Shown: piece by piece, positions 16,766 through 24,487 of the stretch | Layout of the letters: every line of letters begins with the position of its first letter | Position numbering within the stretch: the first letter of the stretch is position 1 | Assembly: GCA_963696645.1 (NCBI GenBank) | Contig: CAVOKY010000009.1 | Location: 186,001 to 250,000 of the forward strand | DNA: 64,000 nt | DNA from: JAMXLO01 sp963696645 | GTDB lineage: Bacteria; Pseudomonadota; Alphaproteobacteria; Acetobacterales; Acetobacteraceae | Direction of reading: 5' to 3' | Notes under the pieces: generated by a model | What the model was told of the DNA's origin: nothing | Databases searched by the model: none | The model's input: only the letters and a program-made list of their open reading frames with translations | Position numbers and translations under genes: made by a program

Positions 16766-18397
16766 ATGACGCGGTACGTGTTCATCACCGGCGGCGTGGT
16801 CTCCTCCCTCGGCAAGGGAATTGCTTCGGCGGCGCTTGGCGCGCTGCTGCAAACGCGCGGCTTTTCCGTGCGGCTGCGCAAGCTCGACCCGTACCTGAAC
16901 GTCGATCCCGGCACGATGAGCCCCTACCAGCACGGCGAGGTCTACGTAACCGACGATGGCGCTGAGACCGACCTGGACCTTGGGCACTACGAGCGCTTTA
17001 CCGGCGTCCCGGCCAACCGCTTCGACAATGCCACCACCGGGCGCATCTATGCTGAGGTGATCGCCAAGGAGCGCCGTGGTGACTACCTTGGCGCCACCGT
17101 CCAGGTGATCCCGCACATCACCGACGCGATCAAGGAAGCCATCGTCCACGACACGCGAGACTTCGACTTCGTGCTGGTGGAAATCGGCGGCACGGTCGGC
17201 GACATCGAAAGCCTGCCGTTCCTGGAAGCCATCCGGCAGCTAGGCAATGAGCTTGGGCCGGAGCGGGCGATGTTCGTGCATCTGACCTTGGTGCCGTACA
17301 TTCCATCCGCCGGCGAATTGAAGACCAAACCGACGCAGCACTCGGTGAAGGAGCTGCTGAATGTCGGCATCCAGCCGCAGATGCTGCTGTGCCGCTGCGA
17401 CCGGCCGATCCCGGAGAACGAACGCCGCAAGATCGCGCTGTTCTGCAATGTGCGGCCGCAGGCGGTGATCGCCGCGCTCGACGTCGATACGATTTATGCG
17501 GTGCCGATCAGCTACCACGGCGAGGGTATGGATCGCGAAGTGCTGCGGCATTTCGATTTGCCGGCTGAGGGCGAGCCGGATCTGTCGCGCTGGCAGGACA
17601 TCGTCGATGCGATCCGCGCGCCGGAGGGCGAGGTGCGGATTGCCGTCGTCGGCAAGTACACCAACCTGCTCGACAGCTATAAGTCGCTGGCCGAGGCGCT
17701 GGCGCATGGCGGGGTCGCCAACCGGGTGAAGGTGCACCTGGACTGGGTGGACAGCGAGATATTCGAGCGCGACGGCGCGGTGCATCGGCTCGAGGAGGTG
17801 AACGGCATCCTGGTGCCGGGCGGCTTCGGCGAACGCGGCACGCCGGGCAAGATCGAGGCGGTGCGGTTCGCGCGCGAGCGCAACGTGCCGTTCTTCGGCA
17901 TCTGCTTCGGCATGCAGATGGCAGTGATCGAGGCGGCGAGGAACCTGGCGGGACTGCGCTGCGCGTCATCCACCGAGTTCGGGCCGTGCGACGTGCCGGT
18001 GGTCGGGCTGCTCACCGAATGGGCGCGCGGCAACGAGATGGAACGGCGCATGGAGGGCGGCGATCTCGGCGGCACCATGCGGCTGGGTGCGTATCCGGCA
18101 GTGCTGAGCCCCGGGTCGCTGGTGTCCGAGCTGTATGGCGGCGCGACGCGAATCGAGGAACGGCACCGACACCGCTACGAGGTGAACGTGCATTACAAGG
18201 AATGCCTGGAGCGGACCGGCATGCGGTTCTGCGGCATGTCGCCTGACGGCGTGCTGCCGGAGATCATCGAGCTGCCCTCGCATCCGTGGTTCGTCGGGGT
18301 GCAGTATCATCCGGAGCTGAAGTCGAAGCCTTTCGATCCGCATCCGCTGTTCGCCGGGTTCATCGCTGCGGCGGTAAGGCAGGCGCGGCTGGTGTAG
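16766..18397 (+). CDS. pyrG: CTP synthase
   Basis: The 543-residue enzyme aminates UTP to CTP using ATP and glutamine. The N-terminal synthetase domain starts MTRYVFITGGVVSSLGKGIA with its P-loop. The C-terminal glutamine amidotransferase domain has GGFGERGTPGK, the nucleophile motif FFGICFGMQ and QYHPELKS with the catalytic His and Glu. The length is canonical. A TATACT hexamer at 16752-16757 lies only about 9 bp before the ATG, and no clear ribosome site is visible, so part of the expression may come from a near-leaderless transcript. Confidence 0.97.
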   Translation: MTRYVFITGGVVSSLGKGIASAALGALLQTRGFSVRLRKLDPYLNVDPGTMSPYQHGEVYVTDDGAETDLDLGHYERFTGVPANRFDNATTGRIYAEVIAKERRGDYLGATVQVIPHITDAIKEAIVHDTRDFDFVLVEIGGTVGDIESLPFLEAIRQLGNELGPERAMFVHLTLVPYIPSAGELKTKPTQHSVKELLNVGIQPQMLLCRCDRPIPENERRKIALFCNVRPQAVIAALDVDTIYAVPISYHGEGMDREVLRHFDLPAEGEPDLSRWQDIVDAIRAPEGEVRIAVVGKYTNLLDSYKSLAEALAHGGVANRVKVHLDWVDSEIFERDGAVHRLEEVNGILVPGGFGERGTPGKIEAVRFARERNVPFFGICFGMQMAVIEAARNLAGLRCASSTEFGPCDVPVVGLLTEWARGNEMERRMEGGDLGGTMRLGAYPAVLSPGSLVSELYGGATRIEERHRHRYEVNVHYKECLERTGMRFCGMSPDGVLPEIIELPSHPWFVGVQYHPELKSKPFDPHPLFAGFIAAAVRQARLV

Positions 18398-18447
18398 GCT
18401 GGGGTTGGAGCAGGGTCGCTGGAGTAGCGGCAGCGTAAGATGTTGAT

Positions 18448-18484
18448 CTTGGAATGTGTTGACGGATTTCTCTGTGATTCCAAG
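18448..18484 (+). terminator. Possible hairpin downstream of pyrG
   Basis: CTTGGAAT and ATTCCAAG form an 8-bp perfect stem with a 21-nt loop about 50 bp after the pyrG stop. No T-run follows, so it is a weak terminator candidate at best. Confidence 0.25.
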
Positions 18485-18571
18485 TCGAATTGCGAGCCCT
18501 ATATTTGGTAACCACACACATATAGAAATACCGCCGCAGTTGCCCGTAACGCCCGAGGATGAAATAAGTGA

Positions 18572-18946
18572 TCAGGGGCCGTCGGCCAAATGTAGCCACG
18601 GCAAGCGTTCTTCCGGAAATATGTGCCTCGTTGGCTCAAATCGGGCAGCTTCATCGAACGCGCCGATATGAAAGTGCATTTCAGTCGAGGTTTCACCTTC
18701 GCATGTCAAAGTGGACCCGCACCTTGCGCAGAATCCGCGCAACCTGCCGGGCGACGAACTGAACTTCGTTATCTCGCCTTTGGTGACCGTATAAGTGTCA
18801 CGCCTGAATGCTACGAACACAGAGACAGGCGCACCGCTATGCCTGCGACAGCTATGACAATGGCACCAGGCCGTCCCTGTCGGTTGACCGATAGCTACAA
18901 ATCGCACCGCTCCGCACAGGCACCCGCCCTCACTTGTGCTGCCCAT
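18572..18946 (-). CDS. GFA family (glutathione-dependent formaldehyde-activating enzyme-like) protein
   Basis: Starting at ATG 18946, the product is 124 residues. It has the zinc-binding cysteine pattern of the GFA fold: GGCLCGAVRF near the N-terminus, WCHCHSCRRHSGAPVS and FCARCGSTLTCEG. Members are often annotated as formaldehyde-activating or as CENP-V-like proteins, but most have unknown substrates. The ribosome site is a weak AGGGATAACAAG. It is the first gene of a small accessory patch between pyrG and kdsA. The frame extends upstream to 19084 but without family similarity. Confidence 0.8.
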   Translation of the reverse strand: MGSTSEGGCLCGAVRFVAIGQPTGTAWCHCHSCRRHSGAPVSVFVAFRRDTYTVTKGEITKFSSSPGRLRGFCARCGSTLTCEGETSTEMHFHIGAFDEAARFEPTRHIFPEERLPWLHLADGP

Positions 18947-19004
18947 CTTGTTATCCCTCCCTTGCCCAGAAGCCGTGATCCCTCTCGATCGAGGGATGCG
19001 ACCA

Positions 19005-19307
19005 TCAGGCTGCCGTCTCAATCGGTAAGCCAGCCGCTTTCCACTCAGGAAAACCATCTTCGAACCGACGCACGTTGAAACCATGCGCGCGCAAGGCCGC
19101 TACCGCTTCGAACGAGAGGACGCAGTAAGGGCCTCGGCAATAGGCCACGCTCTCCTGCTTGCGTGGTAGCTCGGCGAGCCGCTGCTCCAACTGACGCGGC
19201 GGAATGTTCAGCGCGTAGAGTTGTGCATGACTCCTGAGAAGGTCACAGCCGCTGTCGGTTCGGCCAGGCTGCGGCCATTCCTCGGCATCGAACTGCCGTC
19301 CTACCAC
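19005..19307 (-). pseudogene. C-terminal rhodanese domain remnant (ArsR-rhodanese type)
   Basis: The last ~75 residues match a rhodanese domain. LNIPPRQLEQRLAELP leads to the active-site loop YCRGPYCVLSFEAVAALRA, with the catalytic Cys, and FEDGFPEWKAAGLPIE. This wording is characteristic of rhodaneses fused to an ArsR-type regulator. Here the N-terminal helix-turn-helix part and the first half of the rhodanese are missing, replaced by an unrelated ~30-residue stretch. The active Cys loop is intact, but the fold is unlikely to form. About 230 bp upstream (19308-19535) hold no recognisable gene. Confidence 0.6.
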
Positions 19308-19535
19308 TACGCTGCCATCTTCGAGAAACTACCTGCCATGGGTGTGCTACACTGGACTTCTACATAAAAAACCGTGAAATCAAAGGTTTGCATTCAACGC
19401 GTAAGTCTTGAATTCTGCGACATGGATGGCGGCGAACTGCGATAATCGGCAAATGGCGGAGGTGCCCTGCCCGCAACTGAAATCAGGCGTATGCGGGATG
19501 AGCCACGCTGAGACTTTCCCGCCTTCCACATGACG

Positions 19536-19958
19536 TCACTCCGCGGACCAAGGGTCCACAATCCGCACGCTACATCCGACAAAGTCATCGCCATCGCGTG
19601 TCGCGAGGGCCAAGCCGTAGGCGCGCGCCGTTGCGGCAATCATCGCATCCTGCACGGCGATCGGTTTGCCGGCTGCTTCGCGTGCCGCACGGATCGCCCC
19701 GTAGAGCGCCGCAGCGGCCGAATCGAAGGCCATGATGCGGCCGACAAATGCGGTCGCGAGGAACACCGTGACCCGCCCCGCAAGATCATTCCGCCGCCGT
19801 CCCGACGGCATGCGGGCCAGGCCGTAGCGGATTTCGGCTTCGCATACCGCGGCAGTGAACAGTGTCTGCGGCGGTTGACGGCGCAGAAAGGCCGTCACCG
19901 TCGGTTCCGGTTGGCTCCGGATCAGTTCGGAGATCACATTGGTATCGAGCAGTATCAC
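19536..19958 (-). CDS. PIN-domain ribonuclease toxin, FitB/VapC type
   Basis: The 140-residue protein starts MILLDTNVISELIRSQPEP, the FitB-like PIN opening with the first acidic residue. It then carries EAEIRYGLARMP, AVQDAMIAATA and LATRDGDDF, supplying the other conserved acidic residues of the Mg-dependent RNase site. By family it cleaves RNA to inhibit translation and is neutralised by the antitoxin encoded immediately upstream. The start codon overlaps the antitoxin stop by 4 bp. All catalytic acids are present, so the toxin should be active. Confidence 0.9.
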   Translation of the reverse strand: MILLDTNVISELIRSQPEPTVTAFLRRQPPQTLFTAAVCEAEIRYGLARMPSGRRRNDLAGRVTVFLATAFVGRIMAFDSAAAALYGAIRAAREAAGKPIAVQDAMIAATARAYGLALATRDGDDFVGCSVRIVDPWSAE

Positions 19959-20221
19959 CGCTCGTTATCTGGCTCGGAGAAATCCGGCGGCTTGCGTTGA
20001 AGCGCACTCCCACGCGGCGGAATCTCGAGGTCCACGCCGTGCTTCGGGCCAAACAGACGTTGCGCTACGTCAACCACGTTCTCCTCGCGCGCCTGGCGGG
20101 AGGTAGCGGTGCGCAACAGATCGCGCACCTCCTCCTCGAGTGAGCGGTGATGCGCTGCCGCACGCTCCTTCAGTCGGGCGTGCAAGGCCGCGTCCACATT
20201 TCGGATCAACAAGCTCGGCAT
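19955..20221 (-). CDS. Ribbon-helix-helix antitoxin, FitA/VapB type
   Basis: The 88-residue protein from ATG 20221 has an N-terminal ribbon-helix-helix: MPSLLIRNVDAALHARLKER then HHRSLEEEVRDLLRTA. The C-terminal tail is the usual toxin-wrapping segment. GTGAGGAAGCAGAC upstream supplies the ribosome site. It precedes and overlaps the PIN toxin, forming a complete FitAB-like pair. Such antitoxins usually repress their own promoter together with the toxin. Confidence 0.87.
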   Translation of the reverse strand: MPSLLIRNVDAALHARLKERAAAHHRSLEEEVRDLLRTATSRQAREENVVDVAQRLFGPKHGVDLEIPPRGSALQRKPPDFSEPDNER

Positions 20222-20298
20222 GTCTGCTTCCTCACAATGGCTTGTTGCTAGCAATTGCTAGCAACGTTGCCAGGCGGATGCAAGATTCGCTACATGGC

Positions 20299-20346
20299 AT
20301 GGATCGCGAGGTGCTGCGGCATTTTGGCCAGCCGGCCGAGGGCGAG
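20299..20346 (+). pseudogene. 48-bp fragment resembling the interior of pyrG
   Basis: 41 of 48 bases match pyrG at 17528-17575 without gaps, and the translated peptide MDREVLRHF.(.)PAEGE differs at only two of 16 positions. Similarity stops abruptly on both sides. The piece is not part of a recognisable gene and lies at the far edge of the accessory patch that follows pyrG. Confidence 0.6.
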
Positions 20347-20408
20347 TGTGAACCTGCACCCACGGCGCCGGCGCCGCGGTGACGATTGGTCAATGTTCCG
20401 GCCGCATT

Positions 20409-23315
20409 ATGCCGCCGATGTCGGTTCATGCGAGCAATCCGTTCGTCGTGCCGGCCCGGCTGCGCCGGCTGCAGATCGAGATCACCACCGGCTGCAACCT
20501 GCACTGCGCCGGGTGTCAGCGCACGTTGGGCATGGTGGCGGGGAACTGGCGCAACGCCCACATGCCGGCGAAGCGTCTTGCCGCCATCCTGGACAATGCG
20601 CCGCCGGCCGATGCGCTGATCCTGCAAGGCATCGGCGAGCCGACGCTGCATCCGGAGCTGCCCGCGTTGGTGGCGTCGGCGCGCGCCACCGGCAGGTTCG
20701 GGGTGATCAGCTTCAACACCAATGCCCTGGTGCGCGACAGTGACTATTACCGCGACCTGCAGGCGGCGGGGCTCAACCATGTCAGCATTTCGGTGGATAG
20801 CCTCGATGCGCCGACGGCTGCGGCGACCCGGGCCGGAACCGATTGCGCCCGGCTGGGCAACGCCATTCAGGCGCTGATCGGTCTGTTCGGGCCGACGGTG
20901 ACGTTGTCGATCGTGCTCTCCCGACACAACATCGAGGAACTGCCGGCGTTGTTGCGACAGCTCTATGCCCTCGGCGGCCGGTACATCGAGGTCCAGCCCC
21001 TGATCGGCTATGGCGCGCCGACGCAGCCGCTTTGCCTCACCGCCCAAGAGCTTGCCGTGGCGCGGCGCGCGATTGCCGAGGCGGCCGCTGCGTTGCCTGG
21101 ATTACAGATGCTGCCGGCCGCGGCGCTGACGCCTACCGGCGGTCGCTGCCGTCGTCCGCTGCACGCGGCTTACGTCACGGTCGACGGGTTCCTGACGCCG
21201 TGCTGCACCACCAATGACGCATCACTGTTCGGCCATGCCAACCTGGCGGAAGCGAACTTCGCCGCACTGTGGCAGAGCGAGGGCGTTGCCGGCTGGCTGA
21301 ATGGCTTTGTCGATCGCGAGCCGACGCTCTGCGCGGGTTGCGCATTCAATCCCGCCGGCGTGCCGCCGCCCTCGCTCGGCGACGCGGAGCAATGGCTGCG
21401 CGATGGCAATTGTGATGCTGCGGAGGCCGGGTTCCGCGCCATTATCAGCGATACGCGGCACGCCGATGCGCTGCAGGGACTCGCGCTGGTGCGGTTGCAG
21501 CGCGGCGATGCGGCCGGTGCCTTGCCGCTGCTGCAAGCCGCGTTCGCGCTGGAGCCGACTGCGCGCTGCGGGCACAACATGGCGATCACACTGAGCAGGC
21601 TGGGTCGGATCGATGACGCCATCGCGACGTCTAAGCGCACGGTCGCATTGGCACCGGACTATGCACCGGCGCAGATTTTCCTGGCCGATTTGCTGGTGGG
21701 CCGTGACAATTCGCGCGCCGTCACATTGCTCGCCGGCCTGTGCGAACGTTCGCTGCAGGTGCAACGTAGCGATCTGACCGAGCAATGCGTCGGCCGGCTG
21801 GCAAACCTGCCGGTGCCGAGCGACACCAGCCTGCGGCTTGCCAACCTGTTGCGTGGCGCAGGGCTGCAGAGGCTGGCGCTGCGCCTGTTGCGGGCAGTCA
21901 TGCACGACGACCCTGGCGACATTGCCGCGCGGTTGGTGTCGATAATGAGCCAGCTTGCCGTGGTGCACGCGACGGACGACGAGATCCCCGCGCGGCGTGC
22001 CGAATACGGCAATGCACTGGCGGCACTGGACAGCCTGACCGCCGAGGCCTCGCGTGATCTGCTGGCTGCGGCGATCGGACAGGTGGGCAATGCCAAGCCG
22101 TTCCTGCTTGCCTATCAGGGCGAGGACGATCGCGCCTTGCAGCAGAGTTATGGACGGATCGTCAGCCGTATCGCCCGGGCTGCATGGACGGCGCCCGCGA
22201 TTGCGCGACCGCGCACCGGCGAGCGACTGCGCATCGGCTTCGCATCGGCCTACTGGCATCTGCATTCGGTGTCCAAGCTGTTCGGCGGCTGGATGCGTCA
22301 ACTCGATCGCGGCCGTTTCGACGTGTTCGGCTACCAGTTCGGCGCCGCCGTGGATGCGACCAGCACATCGCTCGCCGCATGCAGCATGGCGTATTATCGC
22401 GGCGATGCCGCCGCGGGCACCTGGGCGGAACGGATTGCTGCCGACCGGCTGGATGCACTGATCTATCCGGAGATCGGCATGCACCCGCTGCCGGTCCAGC
22501 TCGGCTGTCTGCGACTGGCGCCAGTGCAGTGCATGGCATGGGGCCATCCTGTGACCAGCGGCCTGCCGGAGATCGATTACTTCCTGTCGAGCGATCTGAT
22601 GGAGCCGTCCGGCGCGGAGCGGCACTACACCGAGCAACTTGTCCGCCTGCCGAACCTGTCGATCGCCTACAGCGCGTTGCCGGACCACGGCGGAAAGCTG
22701 GCGCGCGGGGCGCTCGGGCTGCGCGCTGATGCCGTGGTCTACATGTGTTGCCAGACGCTGGCCAAGTACTTGCCGCGCCATGACACGGTATTCGCTCGGA
22801 TCGCAGCGCAGGTGCCAGCGGCGCAATTCCTGTTCATCGGTGCTCCGACGGCGCCGACCGAGATGTTTCGCGTGCGGCTGGAACGTTGCTTCGCCGCTGC
22901 CGGCCTGGCGATGGAACGTCATGTGCGCATCGTGCCGCCGGTGACGGTCGGCGATTTCTTCGCGCTGCTGCGTTGCGCCGACGTGTATCTCGACAGCATC
23001 GGCTGGTCAGGCGGGAATACCACGCTGGAAGCGCTGGCTTGCGGGCTGCCGGTGGTGACGATGCCGACCGGCCTGATGCGCGGACGGCACAGCATGGCGA
23101 TACTGCGGCATCTTGGATTGGGCGATCGGGTCGCCGGCAGCGTCGAGGCGTTCGTCGCACGCGCCGTGCAGCTTGCCGACCTGCCGCACCGCGACGAATT
23201 CCGCGCTGCGATCCGTGAAACGCGCCACCGGCTGTTCGACGATCTGGCGCCGGTGCGTGCGCTGGAGGACTTTCTGGTGAGCGCGGTCGCTGGGAAGGTC
23301 AGGGCTCCGCCCTGA
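20409..23315 (+). CDS. Radical SAM/SPASM - TPR - GT41 (O-GlcNAc transferase-like) fusion protein
   Basis: From ATG 20409 (GTG 20379 and ATG 20418 are alternatives) the protein is about 968 residues. Residues ~15-235 form a radical SAM domain with the cluster motif CNLHCAGC (Cys29, Cys33, Cys36). Residues ~246-314 have a SPASM-like cysteine set (GGRCRRP, LTPCCTTND, LCAGCAF) for auxiliary clusters. Residues ~325-560 are TPR-like helical repeats, e.g. LQGLALVRLQRGDAAGALPL. From ~600 to the end is a SPINDLY/OGT-type glycosyltransferase with LRLAPVQCMAWGHPVTSG, LPEIDYFLSSDLMEP and GWSGGNTTLEALACGLPVVT. The enzyme could both modify and glycosylate a peptide or protein; the substrate is unknown. The stop codon lies inside a composite repeat, and no obvious precursor peptide gene flanks it. 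Confidence 0.85.
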   Translation: MPPMSVHASNPFVVPARLRRLQIEITTGCNLHCAGCQRTLGMVAGNWRNAHMPAKRLAAILDNAPPADALILQGIGEPTLHPELPALVASARATGRFGVISFNTNALVRDSDYYRDLQAAGLNHVSISVDSLDAPTAAATRAGTDCARLGNAIQALIGLFGPTVTLSIVLSRHNIEELPALLRQLYALGGRYIEVQPLIGYGAPTQPLCLTAQELAVARRAIAEAAAALPGLQMLPAAALTPTGGRCRRPLHAAYVTVDGFLTPCCTTNDASLFGHANLAEANFAALWQSEGVAGWLNGFVDREPTLCAGCAFNPAGVPPPSLGDAEQWLRDGNCDAAEAGFRAIISDTRHADALQGLALVRLQRGDAAGALPLLQAAFALEPTARCGHNMAITLSRLGRIDDAIATSKRTVALAPDYAPAQIFLADLLVGRDNSRAVTLLAGLCERSLQVQRSDLTEQCVGRLANLPVPSDTSLRLANLLRGAGLQRLALRLLRAVMHDDPGDIAARLVSIMSQLAVVHATDDEIPARRAEYGNALAALDSLTAEASRDLLAAAIGQVGNAKPFLLAYQGEDDRALQQSYGRIVSRIARAAWTAPAIARPRTGERLRIGFASAYWHLHSVSKLFGGWMRQLDRGRFDVFGYQFGAAVDATSTSLAACSMAYYRGDAAAGTWAERIAADRLDALIYPEIGMHPLPVQLGCLRLAPVQCMAWGHPVTSGLPEIDYFLSSDLMEPSGAERHYTEQLVRLPNLSIAYSALPDHGGKLARGALGLRADAVVYMCCQTLAKYLPRHDTVFARIAAQVPAAQFLFIGAPTAPTEMFRVRLERCFAAAGLAMERHVRIVPPVTVGDFFALLRCADVYLDSIGWSGGNTTLEALACGLPVVTMPTGLMRGRHSMAILRHLGLGDRVAGSVEAFVARAVQLADLPHRDEFRAAIRETRHRLFDDLAPVRALEDFLVSAVAGKVRAPP

Positions 23316-23560
23316 AACCCGCCTGGGGGCTTTGCCCCCAGGACCCCCAGCAAAGGCAGTCGCCTTTGCAATCCAATCGTTTTCAACCGGTGGGGGTGGG
23401 GATAGCAGAGCATGGCCAGCGCCATGCTCTGCTATCCCCACGCCCACCGGTCGAAAGTGAAAGGTTCCAAGGGCGTCGCCCTTGGCGGGAGTCAGAGGGC
23501 GACGCCCTTGGCGGAGTTCAGAGGGCGACGCCCTTGGTGGGGTGCAGGGGCAGAGCCCCT
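23300..23560. repeat. Composite hairpin repeat element, copy 2 (reverse orientation)
   Basis: The same hairpin series as at 11540, inverted. CAGGGCTCCGCCCTG (23300-23314) overlaps the last codons and stop of the upstream fusion gene. It continues with CTGGGGGC/GCCCCCAG, GCAAAGGCAGTCGCCTTTGC, the large palindrome (about 23386-23455), three CCAAGGGCG or AGGGCGACGCCCTTGG units and AGGGGCAGAGCCCCT. The CCAAGGG-type unit is triplicated here but single in the other copies. Confidence 0.85.
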
Positions 23561-23635
23561 CTGCCACCCGGCGGTGTCGGGGCGGTATACTCCGGCTCAA
23601 AGCAGGACCAAGTTCTGGCCAGAAAGGAACAGCGC

Positions 23636-24472
23636 ATGCAGGACGAGCAGCAGCGAACCGTGCGTGTCGGCTTCACCGCGATTGGCAACCACCTGCCGTT
23701 TGCGCTGATCGCCGGGCCATGCCAGATCGAGTTGCGCGGCCACGCACTGGAGGTCGCCGGCGCCCTGCGCGAAATGTCCGCGGCGACCGGCGTCCCGGTG
23801 ATCTACAAGTCGAGTTTTGACAAGGCCAACCGCACGTCGGTGGCGGCCGCCCGCGGTGTCGGTATGAGCGAAGGTCTCGCCATTCTTGCCGATGTACGCG
23901 AGGCGACCGGGCTGCCGACACTCACCGACGTGCACGCGCCTGAGCAGTGCTGCATCGCTGCACAGGCGGTGGACGTGCTGCAGATTCCCGCTTTCCTGTG
24001 CCGGCAGACCGATCTGCTGCTCGCCGCGGGCGAGACCGGCAAGCCGATCAACGTGAAGAAGGGCCAGTTCCTGGCGCCGTGGGACATGGCGAATGTCGCG
24101 GCGAAGATCGCCAGCACCGGCAATCACAACATCCTGCTGTGCGAGCGCGGTGCGAGCTTTGGCTACAACACGCTGGTCAGCGACTTCCGCGCCCTGCCGA
24201 TCATGGCGCGCACCGGATACCCGATCGTATTCGACGCGACACATTCGGTACAGCAGCCCGGCGGGCACGGCACGTCATCCGGCGGGCAGCGCGAATTCGC
24301 GCCGGTGCTGGCGCGCGCCGCGCTGGCGGTCGGCGTCGCGGCGGTGTTCATCGAGACGCATCCCGATCCGGACCACGCGCCAAGCGATGGACCGAACATG
24401 ATACCGCTGCGCGAGATGCCGGCGCTGATCGCGCGGCTGAAGGCGTTCGATGTCTTGTGTAAAAAGGTCTGA
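23636..24472 (+). CDS. kdsA: 3-deoxy-8-phosphooctulonate synthase (KDO-8-P synthase)
   Basis: The 278-residue enzyme condenses phosphoenolpyruvate with arabinose 5-phosphate to make KDO-8-P for lipopolysaccharide. Diagnostic segments are LIAGPCQIE, YKSSFDKANRTS, LTDVHAPEQC, DVLQIPAFLCRQTDLL, INVKKGQFLAPWDM, LCERGASFGYNTLV and FDATHSVQQPGG. ATG 23636 follows AGAAAGGAACAGCGC. A TATACT hexamer at 23586-23591 is a likely -10 element. The peroxiredoxin-like gene begins 15 bp after its stop and is probably co-transcribed. Confidence 0.97.
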   Translation: MQDEQQRTVRVGFTAIGNHLPFALIAGPCQIELRGHALEVAGALREMSAATGVPVIYKSSFDKANRTSVAAARGVGMSEGLAILADVREATGLPTLTDVHAPEQCCIAAQAVDVLQIPAFLCRQTDLLLAAGETGKPINVKKGQFLAPWDMANVAAKIASTGNHNILLCERGASFGYNTLVSDFRALPIMARTGYPIVFDATHSVQQPGGHGTSSGGQREFAPVLARAALAVGVAAVFIETHPDPDHAPSDGPNMIPLREMPALIARLKAFDVLCKKV

Positions 24473-24487
24473 CAAAAGGAGAGTGTC

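Noticed and set aside
21222..22922. Long leftward open frame (566 codons)
   Set aside because: It lies wholly antisense to the radical SAM-GT41 gene, has Arg/His/Gln-rich composition typical of shadow frames in GC-rich DNA, and shows no family similarity.
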